Counted from the first letter of the stretch, positions 31,901-42,397 are shown. The stretch: 64,000 bases of DNA from Antedon mediterranea (GCF_964355755.1 NC_092672.1:30934501-30998500), one strand, 5' to 3'. Notes: generated by a model from the letters alone, not told the origin. Numbers and translations are program-made.

Positions 31901-32497
31901 GCAAGAAAAACATTCAAATGTATAAATGTTGATACTTTACATAAGGTTAGGTAGTCTTTTTTAACTTTAAGCTCCTGTATAACATTTTTTACCCATTTAA
32001 TGTTGACTGAAGTGTGGAACATTTTAAAATATTAGACAATAATTTTAATCCGGACAATAACAAATATGGCGCTCAGAATTTGACCGCAGAGTAGAGCCGT
32101 TAGACGGCCCACACAGGTTCAAAGATAATTAATGCGCATGCGCATTTTAGGGTTAGTGGCAATAAGGTTTACTAACATTAATGTGTTACTGATCTAATCA
32201 TCTTTTTCAGATGAACCACCGAAGCAACCACTGAGGCAGTCATATGCAAAGTTAGTTGATGGAGCGTGTTTGACTGTAAACGCTATTGGTGACTTATCGT
32301 TAGCTCATAAAATCACAAGGAACAGCTTACAGTGTTTTCAATTTTGCAAATCAGTTGAGCAGTGTAACGCGTTTCAGATTCGTCATAAAAGTTGCTACGC
32401 TCTCAGTGATGACGGAAATGCGTTTCAATATTATTACAATGAACCCGATTGCGCACTTTATCATGTCTATAATAATACTCTATTCACAGATAATTAA
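28821..32497 (+). CDS. Secreted SUEL-type (galactose-binding) lectin with PAN-like domain
   Basis: Three exons (28821-28914, 29374-29658, 32211-32497), all joined in phase 1, give 221 residues. Residues 1-31 hold a hydrophobic signal segment. Residues about 32-126 are a SUEL/rhamnose-galactose-binding lectin domain: IICEGQ start, CSVRSF, the hallmark YGDPCPGIYKYMEVDYTC. Residues about 127-221 are a Cys-rich PAN/apple-like domain (ACLTVN, LQCFQFC, EQCNAFQ, SCYAL, DCALY). SUEL domains bind beta-galactosides or rhamnose; the protein is probably an extracellular carbohydrate-binding lectin. The gene is complete and undamaged. The phase-1 borders fit domain-wise exon shuffling. Confidence 0.85.
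29374..29658 (+). CDS. Exon 2 of SUEL-PAN lectin: SUEL lectin domain
   Basis: A 285-base exon in phase 1 to 1 between cacacag and GTAATT. It encodes the whole SUEL domain in a single symmetric exon, with the expected Cys pattern and the DPCPGIYKYMEVDYTC block. Confidence 0.9.
29659..32210. other. Intron 2 of SUEL-PAN lectin gene
   Basis: A 2.55-kb intron. It contains an element-like block at 30462-30600 (ggcaatctaacaacaggatg, then a ctgcgacatgatcag word) shared with 33226-33870. The remainder is AT-rich with a C-rich patch at 30110-30190 and no recognised exon. Confidence 0.55.
32211..32497 (+). CDS. Exon 3 of SUEL-PAN lectin: PAN/apple-like domain and stop
   Basis: This follows a strong tctttttcag acceptor. 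It codes for a Pro-rich linker (DEPPKQPL) and then a Cys-rich module of about 80 residues whose spacing resembles PAN/apple domains, ending HVYNNTLFTDN and TAA. Confidence 0.8.
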
Positions 32498-33225
32498 TGG
32501 AAAACTGTCTCATGATATGCGTGTGACACGCGAGGATCATTTAATATTTATGAGGATAGTAAACGTAAATTTCAAATATTTAAAAAAGAAATATTAAGCC
32601 GTTTTCACCAGGTGAAGAATTTGTTCGTACGAATCAAATATTCTTCAATAATCTGATGCGATTTTTTGAAACGCAAAAATAGAAACAATGAATATGAATG
32701 TGAATAGTCCTAAACATATCAAAACTTTCCATTCACAAGGTCATCGAACTATCTAATTTTATAGCTAGCTTGATGGCGAGATTAATTACCTAGGATCGAA
32801 ATTAATGTAAAATTAATGTAATTGGAACGCATTAATTAAGTTCAGTATGGAGACATATGACTGTTATGACCATTCAATCTTTTACGGAATTCTATTAAAT
32901 GCACACCAGTTATAAACGTAATATGATATTATTAACTCATAAATAAACTATTAAGAAATAATTTATTATGTAATAAAATGTAATAAAGCCAAAGTGGTAC
33001 AATGGGTCTATTGTAATAACATGACAATGGTTGTATTAAACACTAAGTGCTCACACAAAAACAACGTTGTGTGCACTGAGGCTTGAAAAGTACGCGATGG
33101 ATTGAATTGATAGGAGTATATTTCTTCTTTGAGCGCCACTATTGCAGAAAGAAACTATGCTAACGTACTATATAATACACAGATGAGGGAAATTCCAAAA
33201 AAAGCTAACGATATATTGTAGTATG
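32498..33225. other. 3' flank of SUEL-PAN gene
   Basis: AT-rich sequence, presumably with the 3' UTR of the lectin gene. AATAAA-like words occur near 32940 but I cannot assign the cleavage site. Confidence 0.4.
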
Positions 33226-33713
33226 TTAGTATTCTAGTTACAGGCAATCTAACAACAGGACACTGAGTCTGTCTTACCAAGATAGGACCTTGTAACAGTC
33301 CTTTTGTTTGTTCTTAGAATTAATGTTAGTATTCTTGTTACAGGCAATCTAACAACAGGACACTGAGTCTGTCTTACCAAGATAGGACCTTGTAACAGTC
33401 CTTTGTTTGTTCTTAGAATTAATGTTAGTATTCTTGTTACAGGCAATCTAACAACAGGACACTGAGCCTGTCTTACCAAGATAGGACCTTGTAACAGTCC
33501 TTTGTTTGTTCTTAGAATTAATGTTAGTATTCTTGTTACAGGCAATCTAACAACAGGACACTGAGCCTGTCTTACCAAGATAGGACCTTGTAACAGTCCT
33601 TTGTTTGTTCTTAGAATTAATGTTAGTATTCTTGTTACAGGCAATCTAACAACAGGACACTGAGCCTGTCTTACCAAGATAGGACATCGTTACAGTCCTT
33701 TGTTCTTAGGATT
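33226..33713. repeat. 99-bp tandem repeat, about five copies
   Basis: A 99-bp unit running from gttagtattcttgttacagg to tttgttcttagaattaat is repeated nearly perfectly about 4.8 times. Since 99 is 33 codons, a minus-strand frame of 142 codons stays open; this is a repeat artefact. The unit contains the caatctaacaacaggacact word found at element ends at 12913 and 30480. Confidence 0.88.
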
Positions 33714-33870
33714 GGCTGCGACAAATTCTGTACATTATTCTCCCGTTTCTAGTAACCAAACATTTGATGAAACCAATTGGTCAATCAAAAATCAGTCAAA
33801 CGTTCAGTGGGTGTGGAATTGATCATGTCGCAACCAAACATAAAATCTTTGATATAACGGAGCTCAGCAT
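33714..33870. repeat. Right part of the element whose left end is amplified
   Basis: It ends ggagctcagcatc, inverted relative to the gatgctgagctccg block at 30488. The inner word tgatcatgtcgcaacc matches the inverted ctgcgacatgatcag at 30524. It appears to be the other terminus of a small inverted-repeat element. Confidence 0.5.
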
Positions 33871-33875
33871 CTTTA

Positions 33876-34775
33876 AGTACAATCTTTAAATCATCACATT
33901 GTTTAATGTATGCTGATGATCTTAAAATGTATAAAACAATTAGTTCCAGAGTGGATTCAAGTCTGCTTCAAGAGAACCTTCACCGATTGTGTGAATTGTC
34001 ACAAAAGTGGGGATTGGAACTCAACCCCGGAAAGTGTAAAATGTTAAGTATTATACCATTACTGATAATTTCATTGATAGATCTTGGTGTTTATGTTGAC
34101 TCTAAACTTAATTTTTCTGTTCATATTAATGAAACCGTTAAAAGGGCTAACCGTTTGTTGGGACTCATGTGGAGAAATTGTAAGGATCTTCACCCCCAAA
34201 CAAAAATTTCTCTTTATCAGATGTTTATTTGACCTTCTCTTGATTTCGGTTCTGTTATTTATAATTCAATTAGTGTGGTTCATGTCAATCGTATTGAAAG
34301 GTTCCATCATCGTTTCATGCGGTTTGTCTCATATAAGCAAACTGAGCAAATTAATTTGGTTAAATGTTTATCACCTAAATTACGTCGAGCTTACCTTGAT
34401 CTTAAGTTTCTATATAATTCCATTCATAGTAATTTTGATTGTAATTTTATTTCTTGTTTTTTTTTTCCATGTTCCTTCCCGTAGATTAAGATCCAAACTC
34501 ACATTTCATGTTCCCTTTAGGAGGGTGAATTTCTGCCAAAATGGATTGTTTTGTAGACTTAGTAAATTATATAATTCTCTTTTAGTTATAGATGATGGCC
34601 TTGATATTTTTTCTGATTCATTGAATCAGTTTAAGAACAAAGTGTTAAGTATTTTATAATTTTCTAATGCTACCTTATTATCTTGTTTTATTCATGTATT
34701 TGTATCCGTTTTGTGTTTACCCTCCTGTTATTGGCGAATTTATTTTGCTGTTGGTTGGGTTTGGAAATAAAAATG
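33876..34775 (+). pseudogene. 5'-truncated LINE reverse transcriptase fragment
   Basis: It starts at the RT catalytic block (CLMYADDLKMYK) and continues through the thumb region (LNPGKCKML, LGVYVDSKLNFSVHI, ANRLLGLMWRNCKDL) and the usual C-terminal part (VHVNRIERFHHRFMRF, SPKLRRAYLDLKFLYN). At 34230 the frame meets TGA where CGA (Arg) is usual, a CpG-decay change. A shift in the T-run near 34455-34467 moves the end (PSRRLRSKLTFHVPFRR) to another frame. A different family from the LINE at 21-24 kb. Dead copy. Confidence 0.82.
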
Positions 34776-35123
34776 AAAAAATAAGTTCAAATACAGGTTC
34801 ATACGCTTGGTTTAAAAGTAAGGGGTTAATGAAAAAGTAACAGTAGGCCTACACAGGAATTAATAAATCCAAAGGCAATACTGAAAAATGACAATACTGT
34901 GGATATCAGTGGCTGGATCTTAATGGAGATACAAAATAAAGTAAGCACTGAAAAAATCACAATGCTTTGGGTATCAGTGGCTGGATCTCAATGACAGATA
35001 CAAATAAAATAAGCCAAACTAAATCAAAACGATAAAGTAAATCAGTCAGAAAAAAATGTGCAGCATGTTTACTATCCAAATCCTCGTTTCTCTCTAAAGA
35101 CCCATTTACACTAGGAAGATAAC
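34776..35123. repeat. Short tandem duplication downstream of LINE fragment
   Basis: A segment of about 70 bp containing atcagtggctggatct occurs twice (about 34875-34940 and 34945-35010) with several differences. The rest is AT-rich without features. Confidence 0.55.
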
Positions 35124-35460
35124 GATCGATGATAAATAGACAAATATGCATTTTTCATACATAAAACAAAAGAAATATAAACACTTTCTTCCTAGAATTA
35201 TAGAATAATCATCTATGCTTCCTTAATTATATTTCCACACGTCCAATCAAATGACGTCATGATTAGTAAGAGAAATAATATCGTGAAAATACGACTTTAT
35301 TGTTTTTATTTATCATGACGTCATTTGATTAGAATGTTCAAAATATTATTTTTATCAAAGACAGCATAAATGATTATCCTATAATTCTAGACCAAAAACA
35401 TTTCTAATTTCTTTTGTTTTATGTTTAAAAAAATGCATGTTTATATATTTATCGTCGATC
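35124..35460. mobile_element. Palindromic MITE of about 340 bp
   Basis: The two halves are inverted: gatcgatgataaat against atttatcgtcgatc at the ends, aaaacaaaagaaat against atttcttttgtttt, tagaattatagaataatcat against its inverse, and aatcaaatgacgtcat in the middle. Non-coding. Confidence 0.75.
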
Positions 35461-35879
35461 TAATCGTCCAACTTGTAAATGAGCCTTAAGAAAGATTCGC
35501 ATTGGATATGAAAGGAGCAACACAATGGATGATATTTCAATTCATGTTAAAGTTTAATTAATGATTGGAATATGTATGTCTAATTTAAATGTAGGCATCT
35601 GCACAGATGCAAAATACAAACTGTAAGTGGTCTCTGTCTCGATTGCTATTCATCGGAAGGGACCACTTAAATAGTATTCTATATAAAAGATCATAAGTTA
35701 AGATATAACATACTTTTTTTTTAATTTAGAGAATAGCATTTTCAATCACTGTAACATCGTTTGTTTGGCGAGTTCTACACGTCTAAACAAATTTTAGCAT
35801 AATTGCAATTGAAAATCATTAAACAATGATTAAATATACCCAAACAAAATCAAATCAATTGTAAAAGTTATTTTTTAAA

Positions 35880-36180
35880 GGAAATACTAATTTTGTTTGG
35901 AGATATTTCGCAATGCTTTTCTGTTAATACAATTATTATTCTTACAAAGTATTTAATTTATATATGTAGAATTGGTAAAACTGTGCCAAGTATCAAGGCT
36001 TTAAATATTTGTTTAAGAAATTATTTAACGATTTTAAGGTATATTGCAAGGCAAAATGGAGAATCAAATGATTTTGAGAAACAATGGTTAGACTTTATTA
36101 ATTTATTGTAATGTTAATCTTTTTTACTGCTTGTTTTAGACACGTCTTTTTGTTTTTTCTTTCTTTTTTTTTCCTTATGT
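35880..36180 (+). pseudogene. LINE ORF2 C-terminal relic
   Basis: The frame LFGDISQ..ILTKYLIYICRIGKTVPSIKALN..LRNYLTILRYIARQNG..FEKQWLDF resembles the extreme C-terminus of L1/Tx1-type ORF2 proteins, where a K-x-x-IY-x-C block is followed by a xxYIAxxNxK..F..KW block. It is followed by a stop at 36109-36111 and T-rich sequence. A 5'-truncated insertion is likely. Confidence 0.5.
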
Positions 36181-36349
36181 GTTTCTATGTATGAAATATG
36201 TCCAGTTTGGTTAATTATTGTAGTATCGTAACACTTATCACAAATACATAATTAAACTGTTGTCTACCGTTCTTCTGTTATTTTGTATTTTCTTATGTAC
36301 TAATAATATCCAGCAAGAATTGCTATATAAAAATCTGTTTACACTATAC

Positions 36350-36720
36350 GCTCTTAATCAAATCTTGATCAATAACTGTAACATTTATCTCAAATACAAA
36401 TGTAGTGGCGGGCATTTATACTGATGTTTACTCTTCCTTGTATTGTTTTTGTACTAATATTCAGCCAGAATTTCCATATAAGGGAATATGTTTACATTGC
36501 CGGCACGTTTAATCAAATCTTGATCAATAACTGTAACATTTATCTCAAATACAAATTAGTGGCGGGCGTACCTTTTGTATTATTATTCTTGTATTTGTGT
36601 TTTGTATTTTCTTTGCACTATTATCCAACTATAATTTCCATTTAAGAGATTAAATCTGTTTACATTACAGTACACATTTAATCAAATCTTGATTAATAAA
36701 GACATCAGTTCTCGTACGAT
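36350..36720. repeat. 160-bp tandem repeat, about 2.3 copies
   Basis: The block aatcttgatcaataactgta recurs at 36361, 36517 and (diverged) 36685, with the following caaatacaaa..tagtggcgggc shared by the first two. Open frames inside are not conserved between units. Confidence 0.7.
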
Positions 36721-36944
36721 AAAGCTAACAGATTATTTTGTTTGCTTTTCAGCAAATATCGATTTTTTTTAGCAGCATAGCTCTTCAATATTACAGAACG
36801 ATTTATAAAGAAATTAATTGAATAGCCGTAATAAAAAGAGTATTCAGGGAATAATTTATTTACTATTTTAACTTTAAATTCCTGTCAACTCCCTCACACT
36901 CTGGTTTTAGCTCTCTTGGAGAATTTTGTGCGTGCGTATTATAA

Positions 36945-37130
36945 AGATCTATTGTCCCCTGGAAAAAATAATTTTTACAATTTTGTTATTAAATATGCTA
37001 TTTTAATGTCACATAATAGTTATTCACTTTGACCAAAAATCAATGGTTTGTTTTTTTATTGAATTTAACCGTTTATTTTGTCTTTTTATAAGTGAAACAC
37101 TATTTTTGGCCTATTTAAGTCTTTTATTAT
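36945..37130. mobile_element. MITE of the 'GATGTATTGTCCCCC' family, copy 2 (partial)
   Basis: It shares cattgtcccc-type start, gctattttaatgtcacataa and the later ttgtctttttataagtgaaa with the copies at 28250 and 38661. The right third is missing. Confidence 0.6.
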
Positions 37131-37263
37131 TATCATTTTTTATGTTTTTACGTGTTTAACTTTAAATTATTTAAATCTTCACCGAAATAAGTGAGTAAGT
37201 AGCCTAAGTATTAAGAATAATACTCACCATAATAACAATAAAATCAAACTAATTTCTCCATTA

Positions 37264-38180
37264 AGCTCTACACTATCAAACTTTATGTGACAAAAATGTG
37301 TGATATGCCCAACTATGGTAGTGATATGCCCAACTATGGTAGTGATATGCCCAACTATGGTAGTGATATGCCCAACTATGGTAGTGATATGCCCAACTAT
37401 GGTAGTGATATGCCCAACTATGGTAGTGATATGCCCAACTATGGTAGTGATATGCCCAACTATGGTAGTGATATGCCCAAATATGGTAGTGATATGCCCA
37501 AGACAAAAATGTATGATGTACCCAACTATGGTAGTGATATGCCCAAATATGGTAGTGATATGCCCAAGACAAAAATGTATGATGTACCCAACTATGGTAG
37601 TGATATGCCCAAATATGGTAGTGATATGCTCAAGACAAAAATGTATGATGTACCCAACTATGGTAGTGATATGCCCAACTATGGTAGTGATATGCCCAAC
37701 TATGGTAGTGATATGCCCAAATATGGTAGTGATATGCTCAAGACAAAAATGTATGATGTACCCAACTATGGTAGTGATATGCCCAAATATGGTAGTGATA
37801 TGCTCAAGACAAAAATGTATGATGTACCCAACTATGGTAGTGATATGCCCAAATATGGTAGTGATATGCCCAAGACAAAAATGTATGATGTACCCAACTA
37901 TGGTAGTGATATGCCCAAATATGGTAGTGATATGCCCAAGACAAAAATGTATGATGTACCCAACTATGGTAGTGATATGCCCAAATATGGTAGTGATATG
38001 CCCAAGACAAAAATGTATGATGTACCCAACTATGGTAGTGATATGCCCAAATATGGTAGTGATATGCCCAAGACAAAAATGTGTGATGTACCCAACTATG
38101 GTAGTGATATGCCCAAATAATAATGGTAGTGATATTACGGTTGGCTGTCACATAAAGTTTGATAGTGTAGACAGAGTTTA
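37264..38180. mobile_element. MITE with an internally expanded 21/66-bp tandem array
   Basis: The ends are the tctacactatcaaacttta MITE termini (left) and their inverse (right, ending agtttgatagtgtagacaga). Inside, the 21-bp unit atgcccaactatggtagtga is repeated. After nine copies it turns into a 66-bp higher-order unit containing caagacaaaaatgtatgatg. Periods of 21 and 66 are multiples of three, so several frames of about 277-293 codons stay open. Unexpanded copies of the same MITE are at 25777, 45302 and 51660. Confidence 0.9.
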
Positions 38181-38289
38181 ATGTCTATATCTATGTCTGC
38201 TCAGTGGGGACGGTTGGTTTTGGATTGATTTGATGTTTCTTACAGTTTATTAACTACTTCGAAGTGATATATTGTTTGAAGGTTTGCAA

Positions 38290-38410
38290 GGTGAAATCAA
38301 ATGACCATCCTCACTCAGGAGTGAGGACGATCAAAGCATATTGATCGAAACGTCGAGAAATTCAACAGTTCACAACTAACATACGTGGTTTACCGCAAAC
38401 TTATATCAAC
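38290..38410 (+). repeat. Possible Penelope/retroelement tail with self-cleaving-ribozyme-like fold
   Basis: The sequence has a stem-loop ctcact..agtgag followed by gacgatcaaagcatattgat and cgaaacgtcg, then acagttcacaactaacat. The GACGA..stem..GAAAC layout resembles a degenerate hammerhead core as found at Penelope-like element ends, but the first two core bases (CU) do not match. Tentative. Confidence 0.3.
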
Positions 38411-38660
38411 ATACTTCGAAGTGTTTTTGTATTGTTTATTTTTTGGTCTAGTGGAAGTAATTATGTTGTTTGTGGACTTTTTAACTCTTTTATTGATTGT
38501 GATCTGACCTTTTTCTTTCATCATGTTATACATTTTAACTTTTTATTATATGCCTACTAACTTAAACATTTTAGAATTCTGAGGAGTTTTATATTTTATA
38601 TTAGATGTTGTAATTTGTACTTATATCGTAAGATGTTGTAACCATCTCCTTCTTTTGCTA

Positions 38661-38986
38661 AAGATGCATTGTCCCCCTGAAAAAATAATTATTAAAAACT
38701 TTTTTGTTGAATATGCCATTTCAATGTCCACTTTGACCAAAACTTGGGTCAGAAAAAAATAAATGTATTTACTCAAAAAACTGTAATTTAAATTAAAAAA
38801 TAGTCAAATTGGCTGCCAGCCAATGGGTTTTGGTTGAATTTAACCATTTATTTTGTCATTTTATAAGTGAAAACATTTTTTTCCATTTTTTTCTACGGAA
38901 GTGATTAACTTTATTAAAACTACAAAATAATCTATTCAAAGTCTGGTTTTATTAATCTTTTCATGTTTTGGGGGGACAATACATCC
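38661..38986. mobile_element. MITE of the 'GATGTATTGTCCCCC' family, complete copy 3
   Basis: The left end aagatgcattgtccccctga and inverted right end ggggggacaatacatcctt are both present. TTAA lies at the right border and CTAA at the left, consistent with a worn TTAA duplication. Non-coding and AT-rich inside. Confidence 0.72.
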
Positions 38987-38990
38987 TTAA

Positions 38991-40040
38991 TTGCCTCATG
39001 AGGGATGAATAAAGATATGTACTAATAATACTGATGCATTAACATGTCTGAGAGATAGTAGGCCTATCGTACTTTATTGTAGATGTGCAAGTATACAGTA
39101 AATACAAATATGAATGAATATTTTTCCAATAAAATTATATTGAAATTATGTTCCAAAGAAATGATTTACTTTACTACTCTACTTTCTTACTTATTTTAAA
39201 TGCATTATTTTATCAATATATTAATCGATCAGTCAATATTTCATCATCATTATTATAGCGGCGGTATCCATAATGCAACGCTTAGAGGCGTTTGACAAAG
39301 TTAGACAAAGGAAATGCTTCTGTGTAAAAGTGAGTTTTCAAAGGTTTTTTTTAAGATATTGACGTTTTCTGAAGTCTATACGTCTACTGATGAAGTATTC
39401 TACAAAATGGGAATCAAAACGTACTTTCAACTTTTAACTTTATTTTCCGAATTGCATAAAGTGATGTTATAAAAGAATACACATTTAATTTAGTGGAGAG
39501 AAAAAAAGAGCAAGGTTTGATAGTATGGCCACCCTTATGAAAAAATAACTATAACAATAAAAACACGACAATGACAGGACAATAAATAATACAATAAGAC
39601 AAGATTACACACACAAAGCAAAATATTGGCTAATATAAAAGAAAAAACACTATACAGAAATGTATCATGGAACCAGGATTGAATATTTTATACTTCTCCC
39701 AAATTGTTAATGTTAGACAGATGTTAGGCCTACTACTACAGACACAATCTAGCAACACCCAATATCCCACTCCTTCTACGTCACTGTCGATGAAAACACT
39801 CATTTGATTGGTACATGCGGTTAATCGGCAAATTATCTGCAAAGTGTCAGGTCAAACGAACGCGTTTCCTTTTTAGTTGTCTTACTAATATAGTGACGTA
39901 ATTAACTAAAGCATTGCTATTGGTTAAAGTTGCTGAGCCAATCAAAGTACACTACCGAGTTTCTTTTTGATAACTAAGAAAAGTTTCATCTATTCATAAC
40001 TGTACAAAATTCCATGAAGGTACATGCAAAATATTACTAG
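38991..40040. other. Upstream region and presumed 5'-UTR exon of LRR-Ig gene
   Basis: AT-rich sequence. Its last bases, ending ttactag|GTAAGTAT at 40040, form a good donor site, so a non-coding first exon of the LRR-Ig gene probably ends here. The transcription start could not be located. Confidence 0.45.
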
Positions 40041-40456
40041 GTAAGTATTGAGTATATTTCATTCTATAGATTTAGTTATTTTGTTTATATTTTAATCCGA
40101 CCATTATGGTTTTTGTAAAAATATTATGAAGTTACGTCAAGAAAGAGGGAACCACTTAATAGGCCTATGACAGTCATGTGGAATTGTCTGGATTAGAATT
40201 GTCCTAATATTAGGATAAATATAGCATGAAGTAATTTTAGCTTATATCCATATTTATTTTAAACAATCTCAAACAAAATAATAACTTCGATAATTGTTTT
40301 AAAATAAATAAATCTATTTCTTATTAGAGATTTTAAGATTCCACTCGCAATTAGGACACATATGCCTACCATTATTTATGCGGTATATCGTAAACAATAA
40401 GTTAGTTTAAGTTTCTAAAGACTTTAATGTTATCATTTTGTTTTTATTTACTACAG
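40041..40456 (+). other. 5'-UTR intron of the LRR-Ig gene
   Basis: The donor is tag|GTAAGTATTG and the acceptor tttatttactacag at 40456, three bases before the chosen ATG. LINGO/AMIGO-like genes commonly have coding sequence in one exon with introns only in the 5' UTR, which fits. Confidence 0.6.
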
Positions 40457-40459
40457 AAG

Positions 40460-42397
40460 ATGGTGAAAATGTTGGCACAGAAAACATTAGCAATTTGTTT
40501 CATAATAGTCTTCAATGTAAGTGTGACGTCAGCAACATGCAAAGCAAGTTGCTCTGTTGTAAATCAAAAAGAAAGAGTTGTAAAATGTTCAGGACGGCAG
40601 ATTACGTGCATCCCTACAGTGCACCCACAAACGCGAGAACTTGTTCTTGAGAACAACTTAATAACGAAAATCACGAGGAATTCGTTCAGCCATTTACCGA
40701 ATCTTGAAAAACTCGTTCTTAATAATAATCACATTTCGTCTATAGAACCGGGAGCGTTTAATGATCTCCAACGATTGGAGGGACTATATCTACGGCAGAA
40801 CAAATTGAAGACGATTGAAGTTGGGGCATTGGCTGGTATGCCGAAACTTAAGATTCTGGATCTTGCGCATAATGATATCGACGAAATTGAGGTCGGTGCT
40901 CTAAAACCAATGAAGTCGTTAGTACATCTTTATCTCAGTGCAAATAGGCTGAGATCAATATCGGATAATATTCTCTCTGGTTTAGAAAACGTACAACTTA
41001 TTTCATTTCTATCTAACAATATATCTTCGATAACAGACAATGCGTTTCTTGGACTTCTCCGCTTGCAGACAATATACTTTGGCAATAATAAACTAAACAC
41101 GATTCCTAACATTTTAGAGAATGTGCGATCGTTGGTTTCAATCGGTCTTGAAAACAATCCGTTAACATGTGACTGCCAGCTGGAATATCTACGCGGTTGG
41201 TTACGTGCACGTATGACGGCACGACGTATATTGACAACGTCACCAGTTAGATGTGCTTCCCCAGCTTTGCTCAAAGGCGAAGATCTTCGAACGATAACGT
41301 TCAGGTTAAAGTGTGTAAAACCAAACATCACCACGACTGATACAAATATTTTAGCGAAAGTACAAAACAATGTAGTGATTAAATGTGAGGCAACAGGTTC
41401 TCCTGTTCCTTCAATTTCGTGGGTGCTTCCGTCAAGAGTTAGCGATACGCAGGTTAAAAGTCTACCAGATGGTCGTCTGCTATTGAATGCTGCGCAGATG
41501 ACACACACTGGAGAGTACGTTTGCGTAGCAAAGAGTATCGCCGGTGAAGTTAAAAAATACTTCAAACTTGATGTTCTATGCGATTGTAATTCTTGTCCGA
41601 ACAGTGTTCATCCTTTACCAGGAATCGTAAACACAAATCCAGAGATCATAATAGGCCAAGATGGCGACCGCAATATTGATCCATGCGCCACAGACTACTC
41701 GATGGTGCACGTTTCATTGGCGGGTGTCTTCATCACTATAGCCATCACGTTCGTTCTAACGTTTTTACTGACTGCAGTTTTTCTAACATGTTGGTTTAGA
41801 AAACACAGTCGACCTGTACGTAAGCATACGAACTTGAACAATACTGCGAGTTGCTCGTCTGCCTGTTCGTCTGCGGGCTCGTCATCGACTAGGACTTCCT
41901 CTGAACGGCGCCTTCTTCCATTACCGCAAGAGAAAAACGATGGGATGGGTTTTCCATGTATTGCTCGATATTACACACCGCCAGATCGTGCAAGGACGGC
42001 TGACCCACGTTCGAGATATAGGCATAGAAAGTTAGTAGCCTCTATAAGTGACAATACGTATAGCAGTATGTATTCCTCTATGTGTATAGGCCAAGATGAA
42101 TATGCATATGTTCACAATCGGGTTAATGATGATTATGATTATCGGGATCTGGGACATATTTATGCAGGACCGAATGAAGTTGTGAGAACTAATACACACG
42201 GACAATGGAACACACTTCCAATGTATATGAATAGAGAGGGAGAGAATGGCCATCCCGGGGTTGTTGGTGTCAGCTCTGTCAGGGGTAGAGGTACTGGAGG
42301 TCTTATTTGTGGTAGTGAAATGGACGACTACGCATGCTTAGAAATGATGAACCAGGAATTGCAAAGTAAACGTCACAATCAACTGAATAAACTTTAG
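40460..42397 (+). CDS. LRR-Ig single-pass transmembrane receptor
   Basis: A single coding exon of 645 residues. I chose the ATG at 40460 because it follows a splice acceptor (tttactacag, 40456); an in-frame ATG 11 codons upstream would lie in the 5'-UTR intron. Residues 1-25 are a signal peptide, 26-60 a Cys-rich LRRNT cap and about 60-230 seven to eight leucine-rich repeats. Residues 231-285 are an LRRCT cap (CDCQLEYLRGWL), 288-372 an I-set Ig domain (VIKCEATGSPVPSISW, GEYVCVA), and about 416-442 a membrane helix. The cytoplasmic tail of about 200 residues is Ser- and Tyr-rich (YSSMYSSM, DEYAYV) with no TIR domain. The layout is that of the LINGO/AMIGO/LRRN-like cell-surface families, used in adhesion and neural signalling; which one is not decidable here. 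Confidence 0.93.
   Translation: MVKMLAQKTLAICFIIVFNVSVTSATCKASCSVVNQKERVVKCSGRQITCIPTVHPQTRELVLENNLITKITRNSFSHLPNLEKLVLNNNHISSIEPGAFNDLQRLEGLYLRQNKLKTIEVGALAGMPKLKILDLAHNDIDEIEVGALKPMKSLVHLYLSANRLRSISDNILSGLENVQLISFLSNNISSITDNAFLGLLRLQTIYFGNNKLNTIPNILENVRSLVSIGLENNPLTCDCQLEYLRGWLRARMTARRILTTSPVRCASPALLKGEDLRTITFRLKCVKPNITTTDTNILAKVQNNVVIKCEATGSPVPSISWVLPSRVSDTQVKSLPDGRLLLNAAQMTHTGEYVCVAKSIAGEVKKYFKLDVLCDCNSCPNSVHPLPGIVNTNPEIIIGQDGDRNIDPCATDYSMVHVSLAGVFITIAITFVLTFLLTAVFLTCWFRKHSRPVRKHTNLNNTASCSSACSSAGSSSTRTSSERRLLPLPQEKNDGMGFPCIARYYTPPDRARTADPRSRYRHRKLVASISDNTYSSMYSSMCIGQDEYAYVHNRVNDDYDYRDLGHIYAGPNEVVRTNTHGQWNTLPMYMNREGENGHPGVVGVSSVRGRGTGGLICGSEMDDYACLEMMNQELQSKRHNQLNKL

Noticed and set aside
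33249-33677. 142-codon minus-strand ORF
   Set aside because: Four-and-a-half copies of the 99-bp repeat (33 codons each). No start outside the repeat and no domain.
34084-34659. 191-codon hydrophobic plus-strand ORF
   Set aside because: Out-of-frame reading of most of the LINE RT fragment. Only its last third coincides with the true frame, after a frameshift.
37287-38181. Open frames of 277 and 293 codons (and minus-strand frames) in the 37-kb array
   Set aside because: They exist only because the 21- and 66-bp periods are multiples of three. The array lies inside MITE ends, and several frames are open at once.
40930-41565. 211-codon antisense ORF
   Set aside because: Shadow of the LRR-Ig receptor coding sequence, whose sense frame has clear domains.
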